A DNA stretch of 64,000 bases from Mermis nigrescens (lineage: Eukaryota; Nematoda; Enoplea; Mermithida; Mermithidae): contig JAVLUZ010000149.1 in the NCBI GenBank assembly GCA_036768485.1, forward strand, positions 186,001 through 250,000, written 5' to 3'. The notes beneath the pieces are model-generated. The model saw only the letters and a program-made list of their open reading frames with translations. It searched no databases and was not told the origin of the DNA. Shown in pieces: positions 55,676 to 64,000 of this stretch. The translations under genes and the position numbers were made by a program. Every line of letters starts with the position of its first letter. Position 1 is the stretch's first letter.

Positions 55676-58600
55676 CTTAAACATTCACACCTAACAATTT
55701 TGTATCGTGTTCGGAATTCAGACATTTCTGAAGCGTTTTTTTCTATTTTTTAAATTACACATTCGAATAATTTGGTGTCCATTTCATTGCGACCAGACTT
55801 CTGCACATGGGGGAGATTAATAGGTCCATAGAAAGGAAGAATGGGAAATTTTCTGTGGAATAACCTAGTTTTAAAGCTATTTTAGCATTCACACCAGTTC
55901 TTATGATCACTTTAGCCCAAAAACCTCAATTTTTGACCCCCTCCCCCAGACCGGCTTACCCCCCCCCAGATCGGTTGGCATACATCTGTGGTTGCGACAA
56001 GGGTGAATTAAAAAATCATGCTTATGGCAGAGATAAAAGTTCAAATTGAATTATTATCCCTATTCAAAGGTATTGCTTTAAAAGTATTATTTATTCATTA
56101 TTAAATTTATCGATAATAATTATTGTTATGCTTAAAAAATCTGTTGTATGGGTATTACTTATTATGGAATTATTTATTATCATTTATTATTATTAAATCC
56201 ATTATTTATTTATTATTAAATTTACATAATTTATTATTATGCATGTATTACGATTAAGTTATTGTTAGTATATTTATATTACAAACCATACATGAGCTTG
56301 GGGGCTGAGGGGGTATTACCCCCTCAGCTTTGAAAAACTAATAGCTATACAGCGATTTTGGCTAAAAAAACCCATTGTTGTATAGCCTTTTCTGGCTCAG
56401 AAAACTAGCTATATAGTCTTTTTTTAGCTCAGAAATGCTATTTAGCTGTCTTTTATAAGTTTGAAGGGGATATATAGCTATTTTCTCGACTCTAAAAAGG
56501 GACTAATAGCTATTTTTAGTCCAAGAAGGCTATATAGCTATGTTTGTGAATCCAAACAGGCTATATAGCTAATTTTCTGACCCCAAAAGGACTGTAGAGC
56601 AGTTTTTACGAAGCACATAGCTATCTAGCAATTTTTAGTTTTCACCCCCTGAAAGTTTGACCTTTGTACCTATGTACACACAGTGGCGGATCTAGGAATT
56701 TCCTAAGGGGGGGGGGCGGTACCCCTAAGGGGGGGGGCGGAACCCTGACTTGGGCGGAAAAATTAGCCGTTTTGACCCAAAAATCGCTCAAAAATCCTTA
56801 ATTTTTCGCATTTTTTTGGGCCAATGGGGGGGGGGCGGCCGCCCCCCGCCCCCCTAAATCCGCCCCTGTGTACACACTGTTTATTATTATTCATTTCTAT
56901 TATTTTACTATTGTTATCATTCATTCGAAGCTGTTACATTTTATATTAAAGTAATAAAAAATTATGAAACCAAAATTATGAAAAAATTAGACTTCCAGCA
57001 AACAAATTTTGTTCGAATCCTTTTAACCAAAAATTTTATTTTTTGAACAAACTCTTTTGGAGACTTTCAACACAAAAAAGCTCACGAAGAAGGCATTACA
57101 AAATTCATAGACGATTTGAAATTTGACACGAGTCATTAATAAAGAACGCATCGTGATAAAGAATCGAGAAGGTTCAAAATTGTAATTTAATGTTTTACAC
57201 GTACGCACATCTAAAGCATGCAAGTAACAAATAATATTGTACTGTGAAAAATCGCAGCAAAAGATTAGTGTTTTCAGGAAATGTCTTATTCTCTAACAAA
57301 AGAAGATGATACCTATCCCGCAGAGATAAATAAAAATAAAAGAATGCCCTAATTTATACTGTTCATTACATTAAGTTCAAAGAAACTATATATAAACTGA
57401 ACTTACCCATATCATTGCCTTTGTATTCTGATTCGTTCAAGACTTCATGACGCTCTCTGTGATCCCTGACAAGAAGTAAAATTAGCTAAAGGGAAAAATT
57501 TTAAAAAGATACAAAAATTCATACTCTGCCTCGTTTTTTGGCAGATTCTTTAATTGCACGTTGTGAACAACCAGTCGTGATCTTCTTGCGGCTAAAGGGC
57601 ATCCAGAAACGCTGAAACAAAAAATTAACTAAGCATTCAAAAACTAGGTTTTTAAATTTTTCGACGCGGATTCTTAAACAGATGACCAATTTTCTGTTTG
57701 TGTAAAATGAGGGATCCAGCCATACGTGTTCTTGGAGGGTTTGACCCCCCAGAATAGCAACTAACCCCCTCCCCTTCCCCGCAAAAATGACTGAGTTTAC
57801 CCCAGAATTGTCGATTTTTTTAAAAAATTGTCAGAAAGTGTGCCTTTTCAAGCGTTTTTAGCTCAATTTAAGCTCAAAAGTCCCAAACTTTCGGTGCTTG
57901 GCAACGTATACACATTTGTTGACTAAATTTTGTTCAATGTACTCAATTTTTTTCAAATTTCTTCGAAATTTTGTGTTTTTCATGTTCTAGAAAGAACGAG
58001 CATTGTCCGAAATGTCAAAAACTGTTTTTGACATGTACCCATCATTTTTTAGCCCAAAAAAAGAACTGTTAAAAAAGTTTTAGGGCATGACCCCACCCAT
58101 CCAAATTTTCCATAACGTACATGTATGGATCCAGCATGACTCTGATTTTTAGTTAGCGATACTCGTTATTTTGACTAAAATAATAAAAGACTATCTGGAT
58201 ATGCCTACATGATTTTCAACTCTTTTTGGACAAAAAGTTCCATTAATAAATTAATTTAAATGTGAGAAATCAGGTGTAGAATCGAATTTCGGCCGATCAT
58301 TTTCAAGAGAAATTATAGGCGACCTTATAAGTTTTAAATGAAGAACACCTGATTTGAAGAAGGTAGTACGAGTATTTTCAGTTGATTATTAAAATTTATA
58401 AAACTTGCTGAACAAATGCAAACAATTCTAAAAGAGGTTAAAATCCAACCAATTTTGGGCCAGAAATAATCCTACTACGGAGGTCAGCATCAGACATTTA
58501 CAGCAAGAAAATTTTGTGAGTTTGCCCGAAAATGTTTTCCTGTTTATTAAAAAGTAGGCGTCAAAACATTTTTCGGGGATTCTGACAGCGCTGTTTGTTT

Positions 58601-61600
58601 CTAAGAGACAAAAAGAAATTTTCAAGAAAATTAAATCAAACGATATGCGATGAACCGAAAAAATCGACACTTTCAGGCGAAAATCGCTAAAATGCCTAAA
58701 GCAGCACATCGTGCTATTCAATTTTTATGCAGTAAATACACCGAAGTCTACTCATGCGAATGAGTAAAGATGGAATTTTTTAAAATAATAGTCAGATGAA
58801 TTTAAAAATGTGTCGTTAATGCCTAATGGGACAAAATCAAGATAGCAATGTAGCTTCGAAGGTCTAAAAAGGCTTACAAGCATATCTGGGCGTTGGGGTT
58901 AGGGGGTATGCAACCCCCAGGAATCAAAATACCCTCCAGAAACCAGAATACCCAAAAAGAATACAATTTTTGAAATTTTTTTGTTTATTTCGCAATTTTT
59001 TGATGCCAATATAAAGTGCTCGATGAGAAACGTTGAAATTTGGTGTTTTATCGCCATACCACCACACCTAGGCGTGGGGGTTTGGGGGGTATGCACCCCC
59101 CAAAAATCAAAATACCCCCCAGAAATCATTTTTGAAAATTTTTTTCGTTTTTTTCGCAATTTTTTAATGCCAATGGATAGTGCTTGATGAGAAACGTCGA
59201 AAAAATTGTGTTTTTATCGCCATACCACCATTTGTAAGGCCATTTTTTGACCTTCAAAAAATCTTGCACCCCTCAGAATTTTCTTGCTGCCCACGTATGC
59301 ATACTACCATTTTTGAAGCCATTTTTTGACCTTTGAACAAATCTTGTACACCCCTCCCCAGAGCTTTGGTGCCGCTCACCTACGCTTACAAGTGGTTTTA
59401 GGGCCAAAAATTATCATTTTTTTGACGTTCAACATAGAGCTCTATCCATTGGCACCAAAAATCCCTAAAAACGAAAAATTTGCAAATAATTAATTCTGAG
59501 ATCTGTGTTGGGGAAGGAGTTTCAGATCCATAAAACCAAACGATCACGGACTTCATGTTCATTTGTGGCCAGCAAGCATTCTGGATAGGTTAAAAATCAC
59601 AAACCCCAAGAAGACGTATGGTCAGCAAACCAGACATAACTATGTACGACATAGGAATTTTGTAATGAAGTTTGCTAAGCCTTTTCTGAATTAAAAGACT
59701 AAAGAAACCAGTCGAAAATGCCCCTTTTCGATGTCACTGACGATGCTCTTTATCTCTAAAACATGAAAATATAAAATTTCAAAAAAATCTAACAAAAGGT
59801 GGCCGAAAAAATAGCTATGCGACAAAATTTATACTTCAAACCAAATTGCTAAAGCCCTCAAAATGGCATTCATTACTAGGTTTTTTGAATATTGGAAATT
59901 CTGCCGGGTCAGCAGCATAGGTGGGCGGCACCAAAGTTCTGGAGGGGGGTGCGATAGTTTTTCAAAGGTCAAAAAATGGCCTTAAAAATGGTTGTATAGC
60001 GAAAAAAAACACCATTTTTCAACGTTTCTCATCGAGCACTATCCATTGACATCAAAAAATTGCGAAAACAATTTCAAAAATTGAATTCTGGGGAGGAGTA
60101 TTTTGGTTTCTGGGGGTGCATCCCCCAACCCCCCCAACGCCCAGGTATGGCAGCAGTACTTTGTAGCGTGCGTGAGAAGCCATTCTAAGAATTAGAATCC
60201 CTATACTCTCAAAGAAAACGCAAGTATTATTAATTTATTGTTATTATCAATATACAAATGAAACATATGCAGCTTTTGCATAAAAATGCAAGTTAAATGA
60301 TATGATTACAGCTCTATTTGATTACCTTCTATGTGACAGGTATTTGCCCGATATATGACCACTGCCATCACAGCCAACCACTGGACACTTCAGAAGATCG
60401 TTGTCCTCTTTAAATCGTTTGGTTCGGCTGAATTTAGTCAATTCCAAAGTTTCATGTTTCGATAGATCACAGCGCGATTGTTGCTGGGTGCAAGGGTCCA
60501 TCAACGAAGGTGGTCTCCTGTTGAGAATTTATGCGCATAACTTTAGAACACAAATATTAGTGCCTTCATATTGTCAAGAATTCTATTCATAAGTGGACTA
60601 AAAACCTTTCAAGCAAATACAATGCGGTACGATTAAGTTTCAATATTAATAATTAATACAACCTGAAAATAGGGGTCAAGGATCAAACAAAAATCATTGT
60701 TTAAAATGCGCCCCTTTTTTGATAACTTTTCGTGTTTTAAACAGTGAAGCAAAAATGTAGCTTGAAACAAGGAAGGCTATTATTATGGGTGACATTGAAT
60801 TTCACAATGTAGAAGTGCATTAATGAAGGACGATTCAATATATGCAAATTCCAGACTACCAATTCCAGACCAACTTCCAAAGGTCAGATATTTCAGAACA
60901 TTTCTAACGTTATTCGAGATGCTCTATCCATTAAGATCATAAAATTCTAACTTTTTCAAGAAAAAATTTTTATTCAAAAAAGCTGTATTAAAAGTGTCAT
61001 TTTTTGGTCGCGCTTGAGCCAAAATGATGGAAAATACTTCACATCTGGCGCGAAGCGCCGAAAATCTGAATATTTCATTACAAAGACATTCAATTTTTCC
61101 ATCTTTCCGTGCATCGTCTTGCCTTTCAACATTTTTTCCGGCCAAGGAGGGGGCGACCCCCACTCCTTATAGACGGCCCTGATTAATAACTATGGTCTTT
61201 TTCACGAAACTTTGTTCAAGGGAACCATTTTTCAACGCTCGAGCAAATAGATAAAATATATAGATACACAAAAGTATTTTCCAGTAAGCTTACAGTAATA
61301 CAATTTTGCATAATAAAACTTCATATGCTTATCGATTACTATTCACAGTATCGTGATGGCTGCCCCAGTTTAAACCGCTTCTGTAATCGATTCGCATCGA
61401 CACAAGAAATGCGATCCATGCACAAGGTTTCGGGAAATAGACTACAGGAACTTTATACACAGTGGTATATTCGTTATTTTTGTAAGAAGGGTTGATATAC
61501 CAAGTGTTTACCCAAAGAGTCCGAAATAGTTTTAAAAAATCCGCTATTCGCGTGTGGAATATTGTTTTTCGTCCGTTTCTCGGTGTCTAACGTGCATTAT

Positions 61601-63204
61601 CTCACCGCGATAGTCCGGAACAGACTTGCACGTGGGGGTTTGGGGTCTCCAGAATGGAAAAATGCGATATTTTCCTAGGAAAATGAAGCAAAATGAAGGC
61701 CACAAATGGATGAAAATCGAAAATTTTCTTCAAAAATGCTCTAAAGTGACCAGAAACAGCGTAATAATAAAGTAGTTTTAACGCTATTTTAGCGCTTATA
61801 CTAGTTTTTTGAGGTCATTTTAGCCAAAGAAAAGCACAACTTTTGATCTCTCCACACCGGCTGAGTGCTGACCATACATGATCTTGGGAAGGGTTTGGGG
61901 GGGTTTCACCCCCCCGCAGAATCATTTTTCACCCCCCGCAAAAAATTTTTCACCCCCCTAGAATTGGCGATTTTTTAAAAGTTTCCTAAACTTACCTGAA
62001 AATTGGTAGAAATAGTGTCTTTTTAAGGGTTTTGGCTATCTATTTGCTCAAAATCGCCAAATTTTCGGCGCTTCGCGCCATATATTCATGTGTTAAGCGA
62101 TATATTGGTCAATTTATTCGACTTTTTCGAATTTTTTTCATGATTTTATGCTCTAGAAGGATAGAGTATCGTCAGAAACGCCAAAAAACGATGTTTTCTT
62201 AACGCGTACCAGCCAAACATGGGCGTGGGAGGTTTGGGGGTGTACGCACCCCCCAGAAGTTGAAATACCCCCCAGAAATCAAAATACCCCCAGAATTCAA
62301 ATTTTGAAATTTTTTTTGCCTTTTTAGCTGTTTTTTGATGCCATTGGGTAGTGCTCGATGAGAAACGTCGAAAAATGGTGTTTTTTCGCCCTACGACCAC
62401 TTTTAAGACCATTTTTTGACCTTTGAAAATTTTTTCAACCCCCCCCCTACCCAGAATTTCGGTGCTGCCCACCTATGGTACCGGCCATTTTTGGGCCCAA
62501 AAAAGGCACTTTAGGTTTTCACCCCCCCAGAATTCCCATGCTGTGCATGTATGGTGCTGACCCCCATACCGATCATGCTGTGCATCTATGGTCCGCACCG
62601 ACCTGCTTCTTTGATATTATTCTAAGAATGAAAAAGAATTCTTAAAAGTTATTTCGTATGTTATTTCAACCTGCGTTGCGAAATACAACCGCGTTTTGCA
62701 TTCGTGCACATACATACGAGCGAATGTCGGGGTATTGATTACCTGCACGTGAAAAAGTTTGTTTATTTTACCGTTTTTATTTTTTTTGTTCATATTTTTT
62801 AGTCTTTATTTTTCCTAAAAGCTTTCTCTATCCTACCCATTTCCTCCCGTTCGGATCGTCGAATTCGCGCAATCGCCATATCTGTATATGAGGTTCGGAT
62901 TGGCGTCTAGAAATTGCGCCAATGCGTTCAAGCCCGCCTTCCCGATCGCGGATGACGTCATCGCCGCCAGCGGCGATTCGAACCGCGGCGTTGCGGCAAC
63001 GTACGACGAATTTTCTGCCAAATTTGCGAAACTTTCGGGCGTTGAGCCGGAACCACAGTGCCGGATTACTGTAGTATGTCTGACAGACTGAGTCTTCTTT
63101 ACAGACAAGTCCAGAATTTCGTCGAAACTGACGTTCAGCGCGTCGCCGTCGTCGTTCGACTTCCGTTTCGTCGACGGTAAATGATGATTGCTCGGAATCG
63201 GATT
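55221..63204 (-). CDS. Myt1: MYT1/ST18-type C2HC zinc-finger transcription factor, last five exons including introns
   Basis: Five minus-strand exons join in phase to 386 codons. The diagnostic part is one NZF finger of the CX4CX4HX7HX5C type: [20 protein letters not shown] in exon B, continued by [11 protein letters not shown] in exon C. The GCDGSGH and GCPLA words are unique to the MYT1 family. Upstream, exon A has an acidic Ser/Asp-rich stretch with ILDLSVKK, resembling a PxDLS corepressor motif. Downstream, the last exon has an [13 protein letters not shown] helix and a Gln/Asn-rich tail. Family members are nuclear factors of neuronal fate that recruit repressors. The gene is 5'-incomplete: exon A starts in phase 0 with no start codon, so earlier exons, and perhaps more fingers, lie beyond 64000. 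Confidence 0.85.
56080..56280. repeat. ATT-rich low-complexity stretch
   Basis: Runs of TTATTATTATT and TTTATTATTAAATT in the intron between exons D and E of the MYT1-type gene. Confidence 0.6.
56335..56650. repeat. Tandem AGCTATATAGC-type repeat
   Basis: Seven or so imperfect units, about 40-55 bp apart. Each has CTATATAGCTATTTTT or a variant followed by a GACTC/CCAAAAAGG-like block. The unit core AGCTATATAGCT is palindromic. Just before it, CTGAGGGGGTATTACCCCCTCAG-type inverted words (about 56303-56325) form a hairpin. Confidence 0.7.
56678..56875. mobile_element. GC-rich MITE with CAGTGGCGGATCTAGG end
   Basis: CAGTGGCGGATCTAGGAATT at the left and CTAAATCCGCCCCTGTG at the right, with long G and C runs between. 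The ends match the GGCGGAT family but the body is different and only 200 bp. Confidence 0.7.
57407..57465 (-). CDS. Myt1: MYT1-type gene, exon D
   Basis: 59 nt: acceptor CTTGTCAG, donor GTAAGT. 19 full codons ([19 protein letters not shown]) plus split codons at both sides. Only this frame is open. The phases agree with exons C and E. Confidence 0.75.
57525..57611 (-). CDS. Myt1: MYT1-type gene, exon C (second half of the NZF finger)
   Basis: 87 nt: acceptor TTGTTTCAG, donor GTATGA. The first base completes the Ser after HR, then [15 protein letters not shown] supplies the last Cys of the finger. A 59-bp intron separates it from exon D. Confidence 0.85.
57720..58128 (+). mobile_element. Family H MITE, diverged copy
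   Basis: CCATACGTGTTCTTGGAGGG at the left and AACGTACATGTATGG at the right, with CATGTTCTAGAAAGAACGAGCATTG-like text inside. It is collinear with 61872-62200. Confidence 0.6.
58881..59388 (+). mobile_element. Family G MITEs, two to three fused copies
   Basis: GGGGGTATGCAACCCCC (58905) and GGGGGGTATGCACCCCCC (59082) each begin a unit. GATGCCAATATAAAGTGCTC and GATGCCAATGGATAGTG-like blocks follow each. Right ends near 59300 and 59388. Confidence 0.7.
59916..60149 (-). mobile_element. Family G MITE, inverted copy
   Basis: CATAGGTGGGCGGCACCAAA at the left and GGGGTGCATCCCCCAACCCC at the right: the family order in reverse complement, with CAACGTTTCTCATCGAGCAC inside. Confidence 0.75.
60326..60517 (-). 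CDS. Myt1: MYT1-type gene, exon B (first half of the NZF finger)
   Basis: 192 nt: acceptor CTCAACAG, donor [24 protein letters not shown], a basic stretch [10 protein letters not shown], then [20 protein letters not shown]. The intron falls inside the finger, after the HR pair. Confidence 0.9.
61190..61446. mobile_element. Family S MITE, copy 3
   Basis: TATGGTCTTTTTCACGAAAC at the left and CCATGCACAAGGTTTCGGG then AAATAGACTACAG at the right, with CAGTTTAAACCGCTTCTG inside. A GGCGCGAAGCGCC hairpin sits just upstream at 61047. Confidence 0.8.
61872..62554 (+). mobile_element. Family H MITE split by a family G MITE
   Basis: CCATACATGATCTTGGG at the left and CATGCTGTGCATGTATGG at the right. It carries GGCGCTTCGCGCC at 62064 and a TGCTCTAGAAGGATAGAG block. 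A family G copy interrupts it at 62216-62478. Confidence 0.7.
62216..62478 (+). mobile_element. Family G MITE nested in family H
   Basis: ACATGGGCGTGGGAGGTTTG, GATGCCATTGGGTAGTGCTC and GATGAGAAACGTCGAAAAATG in family order, ending GGTGCTGCCCACCTATGG. Confidence 0.75.
62837..63204 (-). CDS. Myt1: MYT1-type gene, exon A
   Basis: 122 codons plus 2 nt: acceptor GAATTTTAG, donor GTAGGA. The apparent TAG stop is the donor itself. [31 protein letters not shown], then a Ser/Ala/Asn-rich stretch. GC-rich with many CG dinucleotides, unlike the surrounding introns. No start codon at its 5' border. Confidence 0.75.
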
Positions 63205-64000
63205 CTAAAATTCGTCAGGTGATTCAGAGCGGGGTAAAAATGATTTATTGCAATTTTACGCTGCTATTAAACTTAAATGATTGCGCATTTATTAAACGTT
63301 CGTTGGAGAAGGAATTTATTCTTACGTAATAATGGAAAGTCATCATAATGACAAAAAAGAGAAGAAATAGAAAAAATAAGAAAAATAAAGAAAAGCATAC
63401 TATCAAAAGGAAAGGCAAAATACGCGAGAAAGAGTACGAATCTACATAGAATGAATATTATGAACCACAAGTGTTCGCGAAAGACTTTAAACGAAACAAT
63501 GCAAACTAATTGAGGGACAAATACGAAAAAAAGAAAACAAAGTAAAACAAAATGTGTACAAATAAAAACAAGATCAAAAAAACGCGATACAAATAGCTGA
63601 GGTCTAAGAGGGAAACTAAATATGAAGGTTGCTAGCGTTTTGTCTTTAATCCTCCGATTGTCACTGCAGCCTAGCGGCACCAGTATAGACGCCTAAAAAA
63701 ATAAAAGAAGCTCGAAGAGGGAAACAAAATTGAAGAATCGTAAAATAAAAATTTGTTTCACTATTTAATTCGTGAATATTCCATTTTTTGGCGGAATAGT
63801 GTATTTTAGAATCTATCACTCGGGAATGCCAAACATTGTTTTTACAATAGCGCGCTTCCATAGATGGTTTCCAATTCTATGAATAATTCTAAGTATTAAA
63901 AGTATAATAAAATAAGAAATAAACGCTGATAAAGCCATGCGTATGGTATCAGACTGAATGGTTGTGAATAGTGATGGGGAAAATCTTGTATGCATATACT
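63205..64000. other. Right edge: intron of the MYT1-type gene, nothing recognised
   Basis: A/T-rich, T-rich on the minus strand, with one long minus ORF (63273-63680). Its Phe/Leu-rich reading reflects base composition, not coding. No repeat family from this window recurs here. Confidence 0.4.

Noticed and set aside
63273..63680. 135-codon minus-strand ORF, strongly hydrophobic
   Set aside because: The Phe/Leu/Val-rich composition follows from an A-rich + strand; no motif, and it lies in an intron of the MYT1-type gene.

Overview
The window is AT-rich, intron-containing animal DNA dominated by transposable elements. GT-AG introns, a NUDC orthologue and a MYT1-type neural zinc-finger gene identify it as metazoan. 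Acceptors of the TTTTCAG type and two introns of exactly 59 bp would suit a nematode with an expanded, repeat-rich genome, but the species cannot be fixed from the sequence alone.

Layout: (1) 1-7376 is the 3' part of a Ty3/gypsy LTR retrotransposon, GC-richer than its surroundings. It holds the end of pol (RT connection, RNase H, DD35E integrase, GPY/F module), then an unusual second ORF encoding an intact-looking DEDDy 3'-5' exonuclease of the WRN/RNase D type, then a third ORF of unknown function with one frameshift. (2) 7381-15690 holds a large non-coding repeat (family L), a mariner-like MITE nested in it, an inverted/tandem TTTTCCAT-rich repeat region and MITEs. (3) 15691-42189, + strand, is a complete NUDC gene of ten exons. 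The exons join in phase to a protein of 331 residues (340 if the alternative exon 8 donor is used). Its introns, up to 5.6 kb, are packed with a CR1-like fragment, a zinc-finger-bearing LINE, hAT-like elements with 8-bp target duplications, many copies of a TGTACA-rich hAT-type MITE (family T) and a foldback Mutator-like element with a 9-bp target duplication. (4) 42190-53160 contains a possible small host exon, inverted 15-bp minisatellite arrays, an inverted and internally duplicated copy of family L, and a decayed MULE transposase. (5) 55221-63204, minus strand, carries the last five exons of a MYT1/ST18-type C2HC zinc-finger gene whose 5' part lies beyond the right edge.

NUDC (a dynein/LIS1 and HSP90 co-chaperone) and the MYT1-type factor (a neuronal transcription regulator) are unrelated genes in convergent orientation. 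The rest is mobile DNA, much of it nested several levels deep. A 13-nt hairpin, GGCGC-TTC-GCGCC, recurs in otherwise unrelated MITE families across the window. The most unusual item is the exonuclease ORF sitting in the env position of the Ty3/gypsy element, directly behind a good splice-acceptor-like sequence.
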